Shown here in pieces: positions 35,705-44,404 of a DNA stretch of 64,000 bases. Source of the stretch: Candidatus Cloacimonas sp. GTDB lineage: Bacteria > Cloacimonadota > Cloacimonadia > Cloacimonadales > Cloacimonadaceae. Location of the stretch: NCBI GenBank assembly GCA_023227825.1, contig JALOCJ010000002.1:124001-188000 (forward strand). The letters run 5' to 3'. The notes under the pieces were generated by a model. The model ran no database searches. It was not told where the DNA came from and worked only from the letters and a program-made list of their open reading frames with translations. A program made the position numbers and the translations under genes. Position 1 is the first letter of the stretch. Each line of letters opens with the position of its first letter.

Positions 35705-37015
35705 TTAAAACTTTTCTATAGGGGGATAAGCAACCGGCTGTTCAGGTTCTTGAAGATCTCTAAAATTGCTTTTCAGCCAAAGATCAATCAGGTTTAGTAA
35801 TTCGGGTGCGGGTTTAGAATTGCATTTTCCGTGAGTTTCTATTAACTGCAAGCCATCCGTTGGTGTTTTTTTATACATAATAGTAAGTCGTTCAGGATAA
35901 AGCATTTTGGCAACATAACAATTTCCCTTTTGAATATTAGAAGTATAGGAATAGATACAGTGATGCATTTCTGAACCTTCAATATAGAGTTCTACAGAGT
36001 TTCGTATATGTTCTATCCACAGGGTGTTACATTTAATATCAGGCAGAGGGGGTTCAGGAAAATGTTGTTTAATTACATCTCTAATTTGTAACATTTTTTC
36101 CAGCAGTTTATCGTGGACAGCGTTCAAATCGTTCATAGTTATAAGTTCGTGTTTTGGTACATTTATATTATATGTCTTTAAGATATTAAGTATTCGGCAG
36201 ATATCTTCAATCAATTGGTTGATATTTTTTCTTTCTTCATATTCTCTAGTAGAGATATCGGTAATCAGCTTGGGATTCAAAATTTCCCCTAATCCGTTTC
36301 CATAAATATATATGCAGGTAGGAGTTAGGACAGGATAAAAAGAGAGCTGACGCAGAATGGAAGGAGAATTTTGCAAAGTGGTTCTGAGAAGAAAAAATAA
36401 ATCCACAGAACAATGTTCGGGTTTGATTTTAGCAAAGATTTTAACCATTGTTTCACAAGCGGGAAAACCAAAATAGCCCAGGATATTTTTGCGTTTCATT
36501 TTCATCAGTTTATTTACCGATTGCCAGTATATTTTGCTTTTCAGGGGATGATAAACAGCGTGTGCACTAAGTAAATATACCAAGGCAGGATTTGTGTTCA
36601 TCAATTCCAAAGCGTAATTTCCTTCTCGCATCAGCAGGCAATATAAAAACCAATAACGGTCTGAAAAAAGGTTCAGCATAGCAATTTTATCCTCACCTGC
36701 ATAAGCAACCATCTTTTTATAGACGGATTCCTTATTTTGTGCATTTTTCCGAATAGGATAATTAGCACTGGATAAGTTATTGATATATGGCTTATTAAAC
36801 AGAAAAGGAAAGGGTTTGGAAGGAATATAACACTGCCAGTTATTCGTCTTAAAACTTTTTCTATACGCTGCAGGATAAGGATTTCCCAAGCGGATAACCT
36901 CTATAGAGCGTTTGGTAAAGCGATAAACTTTGCCCTGTTCTTCCTGAAAGATTAACGCACTTTTTTTTATTTCCTGATAGGATTTTAAATCGGACTCCTT
37001 ATTTTGCCTGTCCAT
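35705..37015 (-). CDS. PcfJ-like domain protein
   Basis: 436 residues. The C-terminal third resembles the PcfJ-like family (ELYIEGSEMHHCIYSYTSNI near 340-360, then LYPERLTIMY). The rest is helical without recognisable motifs and there is no signal peptide. PcfJ proteins are known from plasmids and mobile elements, without an established biochemical activity. It stands alone, with its own promoter candidate and a repeat-filled gap upstream, next to the restriction-modification pair; together these may form an accessory island. Confidence 0.68.
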   Translation of the reverse strand: MDRQNKESDLKSYQEIKKSALIFQEEQGKVYRFTKRSIEVIRLGNPYPAAYRKSFKTNNWQCYIPSKPFPFLFNKPYINNLSSANYPIRKNAQNKESVYKKMVAYAGEDKIAMLNLFSDRYWFLYCLLMREGNYALELMNTNPALVYLLSAHAVYHPLKSKIYWQSVNKLMKMKRKNILGYFGFPACETMVKIFAKIKPEHCSVDLFFLLRTTLQNSPSILRQLSFYPVLTPTCIYIYGNGLGEILNPKLITDISTREYEERKNINQLIEDICRILNILKTYNINVPKHELITMNDLNAVHDKLLEKMLQIRDVIKQHFPEPPLPDIKCNTLWIEHIRNSVELYIEGSEMHHCIYSYTSNIQKGNCYVAKMLYPERLTIMYKKTPTDGLQLIETHGKCNSKPAPELLNLIDLWLKSNFRDLQEPEQPVAYPPIEKF

Positions 37016-37087
37016 AAAAGGTTACCTCCCTGTTTTTTATTTCTTTAGATGATTATTTTCGGCTTTTTTTCTCTTTTAAAAAAACTA

Positions 37088-37116
37088 CTTATCCCCCAAT
37101 CAGTAAAAAATGTCAA
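37088..37116 (-). promoter_or_regulatory. Candidate promoter of the PcfJ-like gene
   Basis: Minus-strand -35 TTGACA (37116-37111), 17-nt spacer, -10 GATAAG (37093-37088). Confidence 0.4.
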
Positions 37117-37184
37117 GCTAAATTCTGCAAAATTTTTATCTCTGTTTTTAACGGATAAGTAAATTGGGAATTAAATATAGATAG

Positions 37185-37300
37185 GTGCGTAAGCCCCTCG
37201 GAAAGAAGGGTTTAGAGGGTTGAGAAGGTTTAGAAAGTTGAGCTTTTTTCTTTCTCCAAAGAGCGACACAACGCTAGCGACAGGTGCGTAAGCCCCTAGG
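37185..37300. repeat. GGTGCGTAAGCCCCT module with 9-nt array
   Basis: Two copies of GGTGCGTAAGCCCCT flank a four-unit array of GTTTAGA/GTTGAGA 9-mers (37210-37243) and an AGAGCGACACAACGCTAGCG segment. Same modules, in the same company, as 9914-10110. Confidence 0.65.
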
Positions 37301-37357
37301 CAATAGAAAGTTCAGAAGTCAATAACGAACAAATATTGGATTCCATTGTCCTTAATT

Positions 37358-37426
37358 TAATTGCTTACCCATTACCTACCCATTACGGATGCCATCCGTA
37401 ATGGGTAGGTAATGGGTAAGCAATGC
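37358..37426. repeat. 11-nt phased inverted-repeat element, copy 2 (32-bp perfect arms)
   Basis: Perfect palindrome 37360-37424 with 32-nt arms and a single unpaired centre base (37392). Read with a 3-nt centre (GCC, 37391-37393), both sides consist of the 11-nt units ATCCGTAATGG, GTAGGTAATGG and GTAAGCAAT(GC/TA). Confidence 0.9.
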
Positions 37427-37659
37427 TACTAGGGAAGAAAGGGAAGAGAATAAGTAATTCCTTAATATTATATTAGGTTAGGGAATTGAACGATATTCAC
37501 ATTGAAAAAAATCCAGCGAAAAGTAACTGAGCAATGCCCATTTCACAATAAGAAATATCATAAAAATTGGTGTATTGCCAGAAATGTAGTTGCTAAAAAG
37601 TGGGGTATCCATAAGAATGGCATATAATTAAATGCACATTTTTATTTTGGAGGATAAAA

Positions 37660-37770
37660 GTGAATAAAAAACGATGCCCCAAATGCCATTCCAGGAGAGT
37701 AAAAAAAACGGGTGTTTTAGAGTGTTACAAAGAGCACAGGGCAAAGGGTTTATCAGTAATTTTTAAATAA
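37660..37770 (+). CDS. Small 36-residue zinc-ribbon-like protein, possibly transposase remnant
   Basis: GTG start with a perfect GGAGG 6 nt upstream. It begins NKKRCPKCHSRRVKKTG and ends with a Cys/His-containing tail (ECYKEH). The CPKC...K-G pattern resembles the N-terminal zinc ribbon of IS1-type InsA transposases, but no downstream transposase frame is present. Either an IS remnant or a genuine tiny protein. A hairpin followed by seven Ts comes right after its stop, so it has a start signal and a terminator of its own. Confidence 0.45.
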   Translation: MNKKRCPKCHSRRVKKTGVLECYKEHRAKGLSVIFK

Positions 37771-37815
37771 AGGTTGATGGGGACATCAACCCTCCTGTGG
37801 TCTCAACCTTTTTTT
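37771..37815 (+). terminator. Hairpin plus T-run after the zinc-ribbon ORF
   Basis: AGGTTGA (37771-37777) pairs with TCAACCT (37803-37809), followed by Ts to 37815. The nested hairpin GGTTGATG-GGGA-CATCAACC (37772-37791) is a member of the dispersed family; a second, weaker copy lies at 37822-37841. Confidence 0.45.
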
Positions 37816-37974
37816 ACGAGGGGTTGATGAGGAGTTCAACTTTCCGGTGGTCTAAACCTATTTTCCTGATTATTTCAGGTAAGTTCTAAATATTGGTGAA
37901 AAAGCTGGTTCATAGCATTGAATGTCTCAGTTTATCGCTTGTGATCTTTAGCTAATGATTATTTATAGTTCTTT

Positions 37975-39327
37975 TTAGGTTAAGCCACGGTCAATCTTGT
38001 ATTGTTCAATTTCGGCTCGTACTTGGTCATAGTTCTTTTTATTCATTAAGGCATAGGTAGCGATTTTTCCGGCTTCCACTCCGGGTTGGTCTAAGGGATT
38101 GATGTTCAGAAGTTTGCCAGTAAAAACTGTCTGAATTTCATAGAGCATAATAAATTGTCCAAGGTGGTATTCATCAATTTGGGGGAAAACAATATTGCCA
38201 TTGGGGCGCATTGCTTTGCTCAGGGCAATTTCTGTGGCAAATCGTTCTGCATTAAGGAGTTCAGAAAGTTTTTTGCCACCTAAGTAATTTACTTCTTCCC
38301 GGTCGGGATACAGATTAGGGATAGTGTAATCGTGTTTAAAGTGTTCCACGGTTAAGAAAGTGAAGACCTTATCATTGGGACCTTCAGTATAAAGTTGCAC
38401 TTGAGAGTGTTGATCGGTTGTTCCCAATGCTTTCACAGGTGTTTGTCCCGTAAAGATATCTCTACCTTTTATGTCCTTGCGTTTACCCAAACTTTCTGCC
38501 CAAAGTTGACGATACCAATCAGCAAGATCATAAAGGGAATTGCTGTAGGGCATCATAACGCTGATATTTTTTCCCTGGCGGTAATAGAGAAAATGAATCA
38601 AGCCATTCAGGTAAGCAGGATTTTCCCCAATATCGGGATTCAAACATTTTTCCCGCATATCTTTTGCTCCCTTAAGCAATGTCTTAATATCAATTCCGGT
38701 AAAAGCAGAAGAAAGTAATCCCACATCAGAAAGAACACTAAACCTGCCTCCCACATTATCAGGAACAATAAAACCGGGGTAACCCTCTTTGTTAATGACC
38801 TGCCTTAAAAATCCCTTTTCTTTATCTGTGGTAATGATCATCCGCTTTTGAAAGTCCTGGGGGAATTTGTGTTTAATTATATCTGCCACAATCATATAAC
38901 CAGCCATTGTTTCAGCTGTGGTTCCACTTTTAGTGATAACATTCACTAAAGTTTTTTTCAGGTTTATTTGTGCTAGGATTTCATATAGCAAAACAGGGTC
39001 TACATTATCATAAACAAAGAGTTTACGGGGCAATTCCGCCTCTGTTTTTAAAGCAGAATATAGGGCTTTATTGCCTAAAGCGGAACCGCCAATGCCCAAA
39101 ACCAGCATTGTATCAAAATCAGGATTGAGATTAGCGATAAATTTATCAATATGCTCTGTAGAGCAATCTGGCAAATCGTAGAAACCAAGTAAATTAGCAT
39201 TGCGTTCTGCCATAATTTCGTGATGCGCATTATTTACCTGATCTATACATTCCAGCAATTTCTCTTTGGGCAAATTACTGCGCATTTGTTTAGAAGCCAA
39301 GAGGTTGTGATATTCATATTGCAGCAT
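37975..39327 (-). CDS. pgi: Glucose-6-phosphate isomerase
   Basis: 450 residues, the compact bacterial form. Recognisable features are LGIGGSALGNKAL (phosphate site), VITKSGTTAETMAGY, GGRFSVLSDVG (signature) and the GTTDQHSQVQLY segment near the active-site Glu/His. It interconverts glucose-6-phosphate and fructose-6-phosphate in the cytoplasm. It directly abuts ptsI (no gap) and is last in the lptB-rpoN-PTS transcript, linking the phosphorelay to glycolysis. Confidence 0.95.
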   Translation of the reverse strand: MLQYEYHNLLASKQMRSNLPKEKLLECIDQVNNAHHEIMAERNANLLGFYDLPDCSTEHIDKFIANLNPDFDTMLVLGIGGSALGNKALYSALKTEAELPRKLFVYDNVDPVLLYEILAQINLKKTLVNVITKSGTTAETMAGYMIVADIIKHKFPQDFQKRMIITTDKEKGFLRQVINKEGYPGFIVPDNVGGRFSVLSDVGLLSSAFTGIDIKTLLKGAKDMREKCLNPDIGENPAYLNGLIHFLYYRQGKNISVMMPYSNSLYDLADWYRQLWAESLGKRKDIKGRDIFTGQTPVKALGTTDQHSQVQLYTEGPNDKVFTFLTVEHFKHDYTIPNLYPDREEVNYLGGKKLSELLNAERFATEIALSKAMRPNGNIVFPQIDEYHLGQFIMLYEIQTVFTGKLLNINPLDQPGVEAGKIATYALMNKKNYDQVRAEIEQYKIDRGLT

Positions 39328-41061
39328 TTATTCCTCCCTGTTTGCATAATAGGATTTTAAGTCAATATTGATTAAATGTTCCACTATATATATAGGGGTG
39401 ACAAAATCAAGATTTTCGGTCAACGCAAAAAGCCGGTCATCACATTTCTGAACGATGGATTTAGCTATCCAAAAACTTCCCGGATTAACGCTTAATTCCG
39501 TTATTCCCATTCCGATTAAAAGAGGAATATATTGAGGATGGGAAGCCATTTCTCCACATACGGAAAGCGGTGTCTGATATTTTTTTGCACTTTTTACCGT
39601 CTGTTTAATCAGTCCCAAAACCGAAGGATGATGTTGAATATAATAAGATGTCACACTTTCGTTATTGCGGTCTGCGGCCAAAGTATATTGAACAAGATCG
39701 TTAGTTCCGATGCTTAAAAAATCACATTCCCGGGCTAATTCTTCAGAACATAATGCGGCAGAAGGAATTTCTATCATTGCTCCTAAGGGAATTTCCTGAG
39801 AAAAAGCAATTCCCTGAACAGAAAGCTCCTGCTGACAATTTTGGACAAACTTTTTGGCTTTCCGAAAATCCTCTGCATCTATAATCATCGGAAACATAAT
39901 TTGCACTTTGCCAAAAACCGAAGCTCTCAATATAGCTCTCACTTGAGGGGAAAAAATATCCGGACGGGAAAGGGAAAATCTTATGCCCCGATTGCCTAAA
40001 TAAGGATTTTCTTCTTGTTTTTCAGAACTCAGGGGAGCAAGTTTATCTCCACCCAAATCAAAAGTCCTGATAGTAACAGGCATAGGGTTCATCTTTTCCG
40101 CAAGTTCTTTGTAAACGGTAAATTGTTCCTCTTCTGAAGGCAAATTTTGCTTTCCCAGATACAAAAATTCGGTTCTGAATAAGCCAATTCCTTCACAGGA
40201 AAGGTCTTTTATGATTTCCAGTTCATCCAGCACTCCGATATTAGTTAACAGTTTAATTTTAATACCTGTTGCGGTTTTGGAATCAGATAACTGCAATTGT
40301 CTTAATTTTTCCTGTTTTATTCTTTCGCGCTCAGTTTTCTGTTTATACAAATCCAAAGTTGCCTTATCCGGATTGATAAAAAGCGAACCTGAATAGCCAT
40401 CTACAATTATTAGGTCATCATCTTTAACTGTCTCTAATAAATCAGGAATATTGGCAATGGCAACTAAACCCAAAGCCCGACTGAGAATAGAAGAATGTGA
40501 ATTATAACTTCCTTTGGCTACAAGGTATGCCATAATTCCTTGCTGGGCAAGTTTGCTCACTAGAGAAGGCACAATTTCTTTTAATACAGGAATTTGGTCT
40601 TTTTCTAATCTGTGCTGAAGAGTATTCTTAACCCCGGATAAAGCATTCAGCAAACGCATTTGAACATCGCGATAATCAGCTGCCCGAACAGCAAAGGTCT
40701 CCACTTTCAGCGTATCAAAATGATTAATAATATTCGTAAAACAATCTGCTACTGCTTGTGTAGCAAAGTGTAATTTATTTTGGATAGCAGATAGGAGTTG
40801 CTTGTAAATTTCAGGATCATATAAAATTTCACGCTGCGCAGAGATTATTTCTGCTTCGTTGGGGGGTAACTTACTGGAATGGAGTTCCTGGTTAATTTCT
40901 TCTTCAACAGCAATAAGGGAATTCTGCAAACGGTTTATTTCTCTGGAGACATCTTCGGGTTCAATCTTTCCGGTTTCAATTTCTGGTTCTGGCAAAGAAA
41001 TATGAATTGCCCTCCCAATAAAAATTCCGCTATTCAGAGCAGTTCCTGTAAGTTTTTGCAT
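39328..41061 (-). CDS. ptsI: PTS enzyme I (phosphoenolpyruvate-protein phosphotransferase)
   Basis: 577 residues. Phospho-accepting His189 and active Cys502 fall at the same residue numbers as in E. coli EI. The His loop reads KGSYNSHSSILSRAL rather than the usual GGRTSH form, a mild deviation. The C-terminal PEP-binding domain has FRTEFLYLG, GNRGIRFSL and CGEMASHP. It transfers phosphate from PEP to HPr, whose gene is immediately upstream. With no EII in view it probably serves regulation rather than sugar uptake (inference). Confidence 0.95.
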   Translation of the reverse strand: MQKLTGTALNSGIFIGRAIHISLPEPEIETGKIEPEDVSREINRLQNSLIAVEEEINQELHSSKLPPNEAEIISAQREILYDPEIYKQLLSAIQNKLHFATQAVADCFTNIINHFDTLKVETFAVRAADYRDVQMRLLNALSGVKNTLQHRLEKDQIPVLKEIVPSLVSKLAQQGIMAYLVAKGSYNSHSSILSRALGLVAIANIPDLLETVKDDDLIIVDGYSGSLFINPDKATLDLYKQKTERERIKQEKLRQLQLSDSKTATGIKIKLLTNIGVLDELEIIKDLSCEGIGLFRTEFLYLGKQNLPSEEEQFTVYKELAEKMNPMPVTIRTFDLGGDKLAPLSSEKQEENPYLGNRGIRFSLSRPDIFSPQVRAILRASVFGKVQIMFPMIIDAEDFRKAKKFVQNCQQELSVQGIAFSQEIPLGAMIEIPSAALCSEELARECDFLSIGTNDLVQYTLAADRNNESVTSYYIQHHPSVLGLIKQTVKSAKKYQTPLSVCGEMASHPQYIPLLIGMGITELSVNPGSFWIAKSIVQKCDDRLFALTENLDFVTPIYIVEHLINIDLKSYYANREE

Positions 41062-41325
41062 TTATTCTCCAAAACCATTTTCAATCATTTCTTTAATTTC
41101 TGCCAGCAGATAATCCTCATCAACACCATCAGCAATAAGTTGCAATTTGGAACCGCATTCGGCAGCTAACATCATAACGCCCATAATGCTTTTTCCATTT
41201 ATTCTCATTCCATCTTTCTCAATAAAAAATTCACTGCGGTATTTTGTGGCAGCTTTAACCAAAAGTGCTGAGGGCCTAGCATGCAGACCTAACTTATTGG
41301 TTACTGTCACTTCTACCTGTTTCAT
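41062..41325 (-). CDS. ptsH: Phosphocarrier protein HPr
   Basis: 87 residues from the ATG at 41325, which places the EI-phosphorylated His at 15 (GLHARPSA) and the HPr-kinase target Ser at 46 (GKSIMG), the canonical numbers; the preceding ATG (41328) is also possible. GAAGG lies upstream. The start is inside the end of hprK (32-nt overlap). Both phosphorylation sites are present, consistent with dual control by EI and HprK. Confidence 0.95.
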   Translation of the reverse strand: MKQVEVTVTNKLGLHARPSALLVKAATKYRSEFFIEKDGMRINGKSIMGVMMLAAECGSKLQLIADGVDEDYLLAEIKEMIENGFGE

Positions 41326-42283
41326 CATCTTTGCCTTCAAGATTTTTTTGCATTGATTTCTTGCGGATTTCTTCATTTATTTTACGGTTAAAGTCCTCAG
41401 CAGCATCATATCCCACACTTTTCAAAATGACATTCATTGCAGCTACTTCCACAATAACCGAAACATTTTTTCCGGGAGAAACAGGCAAATAGATGATCGG
41501 TATTTTAACTCCTAAATGTTCAACATAATTATTGACCAAACCAAAGCGTTCGTAATCCATATTTTCCTGCCAGGGCATCAGCTCTATTTGCAGGTCTATA
41601 TTTTTTTGTTTGCGCGTATGAGCAATGCCGAAAACGCGTTCTGCATTCACAAAACCCACACCTCTAATTTCCATAAAATGACCAATATCCCGTCCCGGCT
41701 TGCCAATCAATTGATCGTCTATATACCGTAAAGTAATTAAATCGTCTCCCACTAAGCTATGTCCACGATGAACAAGGTCTAAAGCACATTCACTTTTCCC
41801 GATTCCACTTTTACCTGTAATTAATATGCCCAAACCGAAAACATCAACAAGAGTGGCATGAATGGTCTTTTCCAGGGCAAAAATATCGCGCAAGTAACGG
41901 GTAAGATTATCAATTAAATTAATAGTGGATAGCCGACTGGAAAGAAGAGCTATATTCAGTTCGTTGGCAAGATATTCAATAACCGGAGGTAAAGTAAGCC
42001 CCTTGGAGATTATAATGCAGGGAATATCCATTTTGAATATCTCCCGGATGCGGGAAATTAAATCTTCTTCCCGTAAACTTTGTAAATAGCGAACTTCCTT
42101 TTCCCCCAAAATCTGTATCCTGTCTGCAGCAAAAACTTCCATATAACCAGCCAGAGCTAATCCGGGACGGTTAATATGAGGTGAACCGATTTTCTTGTTT
42201 AAGGTTTCCGGTTCAGTTATTAAAGATAGCGCCAGGTCTTTCTTTTTAGCGTCGAAAAAGTCATTGACGGTAATTTCTTTCAT
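41294..42283 (-). CDS. hprK: HPr kinase/phosphorylase
   Basis: 329 residues. The N-terminal receiver-like domain is followed by a catalytic domain with P-loop GKSGIGKS (157-164), HSLVGDDLI, and the C-terminal signature region (LPVSPGKNVSVIVEVAAMN). It phosphorylates HPr on Ser46 and can reverse this. In Gram-negatives with an incomplete PTS it usually sits with rpoN and hpf, as here. Confidence 0.96.
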   Translation of the reverse strand: MKEITVNDFFDAKKKDLALSLITEPETLNKKIGSPHINRPGLALAGYMEVFAADRIQILGEKEVRYLQSLREEDLISRIREIFKMDIPCIIISKGLTLPPVIEYLANELNIALLSSRLSTINLIDNLTRYLRDIFALEKTIHATLVDVFGLGILITGKSGIGKSECALDLVHRGHSLVGDDLITLRYIDDQLIGKPGRDIGHFMEIRGVGFVNAERVFGIAHTRKQKNIDLQIELMPWQENMDYERFGLVNNYVEHLGVKIPIIYLPVSPGKNVSVIVEVAAMNVILKSVGYDAAEDFNRKINEEIRKKSMQKNLEGKDDETGRSDSNQ

Positions 42284-42445
42284 CTAAGTTCCTCGCTTTG
42301 TCCGGGACAGCAAATTCATTTTTCCTTCTGCCGAATAGGAATTCAGCAGTCCACAAGGGTGATAAATTCTGCTTTCTACACCTCATAAAGATAGCTAAAG
42401 ATTCTTTTATTCCTCTTTCTTCTGAATCGGAATTCAGTAGTCCAA
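42284..42445. repeat. Short GGAATTCAGCAGTCC repeats
   Basis: GGAATTCAGCAGTCCA (42338-42353) and GGAATTCAGTAGTCCA (42429-42444) occur about 91 nt apart in the hprK-hpf gap. The intervening TTCTGCTTTCTACACCTC resembles 35537-35550. Confidence 0.45.
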
Positions 42446-42982
42446 TTAGGGTTCCAGCAGTTTATAAACCTCGTGATCTTTGGTTACAAGAACATTTATT
42501 TTATCACTTTCAATATTTTTAAAAATCAGGAAATCCTCTTTACTTGCTTCCAGTTTTTCTAAAGCTTCCGGCAAGCTGAGGGATTCGGTTACGACTCTTT
42601 TAGTTTTTATTGTTTTCCTGCTGTGATTTTTAGCATCCAGTTGAAAATCAGTAGCGTGAGAATATGTTGTAAATTGTTGTTTTAATGCTCTTTTCTGGTG
42701 ATCCGTAATGCGATCTTTAAGTTTTTTAATTTGGCCTTCCATCTTTTCCACAGCGTTATCTATGGCAAGATACATATCCATCTCTTCAGCTTGACTCTGA
42801 AGTGAAAATTTTGCAGCGTGAAGTGAAAGTTCACAGATGTTGCGACTGTTTTCCAAAGCCAAAACTGCATGCATAGTGATGATTTGGTCAAAATACTTAT
42901 TCAGCTTGGAACAAGCTGATTCCACATAATCCCTGATAGCTTTAGTAAGCTCAAAATGACGGGCTGTAATTGTAATCTGCAT
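42446..42982 (-). CDS. hpf: Long-form ribosome hibernation promoting factor
   Basis: 178 residues. The N-terminal HPF/RaiA domain (about 1-100, QITITARHFELTKAIRDYVE) binds the small ribosomal subunit. The linked C-terminal domain (about 125-178, KRVVTESLSLPEALEKLE ... INVLVTKDHEVYKLLEP) is the dimerisation module of long HPF, which makes 100S ribosomes. AGGAGG precedes the ATG. It lies between lpdA and hprK in the rpoN cluster, its usual neighbourhood. Confidence 0.94.
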   Translation of the reverse strand: MQITITARHFELTKAIRDYVESACSKLNKYFDQIITMHAVLALENSRNICELSLHAAKFSLQSQAEEMDMYLAIDNAVEKMEGQIKKLKDRITDHQKRALKQQFTTYSHATDFQLDAKNHSRKTIKTKRVVTESLSLPEALEKLEASKEDFLIFKNIESDKINVLVTKDHEVYKLLEP

Positions 42983-42997
42983 TTGGGATTCCTCCTT

Positions 42998-44404
42998 TTA
43001 AATTTTATGAATTGATTTATTTTGCAGGTCTTCCATAGCTTCCAATATTGCCTCCGAAAGAGTCGGATGAGCAAAAACAAAGGAATCAATGTCTTCTGCT
43101 TTATTTTTATTGATGATCATAATGGTGCCCTGAGCAATAAGTTCTGCAGCATTGGGACCCAAAATATGCATTCCTACAAGTTCTGAAGTATCTTTACGGG
43201 CAATGGTTTTTACAAAGCCGTTAATATTACCCGTTGCTACTGCTTTTCCATTGGCTGAAAAAGGAAATTTACCAGTAACAATTTCCCCGAATTTCTTTTC
43301 TGCTTCTGTTTCCGTGTAGCCAACGGAAGCAATTTCCGGATGGGTAAAAGTGCAACGAGGAATATTAATATAGTTTAATGGTTCTTTGGGAGCGGAATGT
43401 TTTTCGGGATATAAACACGAAGCAATATGTTCAACAGCAATCAAACCTTGTTTACCAGCAGTATGAGCAAGTTGTAATTTTCCAGTTACATCGCCAACAG
43501 CATAGATTTTATCACAGTTGGTCTGCATAAAATCATCAATTAAGATAGCATCTTTTTCCTCTTTGATATTAATTCCCTTCCAGTTGAGGTTATTAATTGG
43601 TTTTCTGCCAACGCTTAAGAGAACTTTATCAGCATAGAGAGTTGTTTCGTTACTTAGTATCAATTCCAGGCGTTTTTCCTTTTTCGTAATTCCTTGCACT
43701 CCCGTATTGGTTAAAACCTTTACTCCGGTTTTTTTAAATTGCCTAGTTAGCCGTTTGGAAATTTCTTCTTCTTCAGTAGCCATAATGCGCGGAAGAAATT
43801 CTATGAGCGTAACCTGCACTCCAAAAGTAGAAAAAATAGAGGCAAATTCACAACCGATAACTCCTCCGCCTACAATAACAAGTTCATTGGGAAGTTCCTG
43901 TAATTTTAACATACCTGTTGAAGAAAGAATATCTTTTTCATCAATTTTAATGCTGGGGAGTTCTTTTGCCTCACTACCTGTAGCTATAATCAAATATTCA
44001 GCACTGTAACATTCTCCTGTAGATATAGTTACAATATATTTACCGCTTTCTTTGGCTACAGAAACAGCTGTTGCTTTAATAACGGGAATATCACGCTGGG
44101 AAAAAAGATATTCTATTCCGCCAGCTAGTTGTTCAACAACAGCATTTTTGCGTTGGAAGACCTTGTTATATTCCAAAGTTACTTCCGGTTTCGGTAAGCC
44201 AAAATTTTCAGCATTTAGCATTTCTGAATATAATTCGGCACTTTTAACCAATGTCTTAGTAGGAATACAACCCCAATTTAAACAAAGTCCTCCCAGCCGT
44301 TCTTTTTCAATAAGTAAACAGGAAACACCATATTGATGAAGGCGGATGGCTGATTCATAACCGCCAGGACCTCCTCCAATAATAATCACTTGACTATTTT
44401 GCAT
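42998..44404 (-). CDS. lpdA: Dihydrolipoyl dehydrogenase
   Basis: 468 residues. FAD-binding GGGPGGYESA (10-19), redox disulfide CLNWGC (Cys41, Cys46), NAD-binding VGGGVIGCEFA, and the C-terminal AHPTLSEAILEA with the catalytic His-Glu dyad. It regenerates lipoyl groups of 2-oxoacid dehydrogenase or glycine-cleavage complexes. No partner E1/E2 or gcv genes are nearby, so the complex served is unknown. It abuts rpoN with no gap. Confidence 0.95.
   Translation of the reverse strand: MQNSQVIIIGGGPGGYESAIRLHQYGVSCLLIEKERLGGLCLNWGCIPTKTLVKSAELYSEMLNAENFGLPKPEVTLEYNKVFQRKNAVVEQLAGGIEYLFSQRDIPVIKATAVSVAKESGKYIVTISTGECYSAEYLIIATGSEAKELPSIKIDEKDILSSTGMLKLQELPNELVIVGGGVIGCEFASIFSTFGVQVTLIEFLPRIMATEEEEISKRLTRQFKKTGVKVLTNTGVQGITKKEKRLELILSNETTLYADKVLLSVGRKPINNLNWKGINIKEEKDAILIDDFMQTNCDKIYAVGDVTGKLQLAHTAGKQGLIAVEHIASCLYPEKHSAPKEPLNYINIPRCTFTHPEIASVGYTETEAEKKFGEIVTGKFPFSANGKAVATGNINGFVKTIARKDTSELVGMHILGPNAAELIAQGTIMIINKNKAEDIDSFVFAHPTLSEAILEAMEDLQNKSIHKI

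Larger units (their letters stand above)
37016..37974. other. Repeat-rich gap with a small zinc-ribbon ORF
   Basis: Contents: promoter candidate (37088-37116), GGTGCGTAAGCCCCT modules (37185-37300) with a 9-nt array, a large phased palindrome (37358-37426), a weak 41-codon frame (37502-37627), a 36-codon frame with an excellent ribosome site (37660-37770), and two GGTTGATG hairpins. No other gene seen. Confidence 0.75.

Noticed and set aside
37502..37627. 41-codon plus-strand frame with CPFHNKKYHKNWC
   Set aside because: TTG start without ribosome site. The Cys/His content is suggestive, but it cannot be supported as a gene; perhaps decayed IS sequence.
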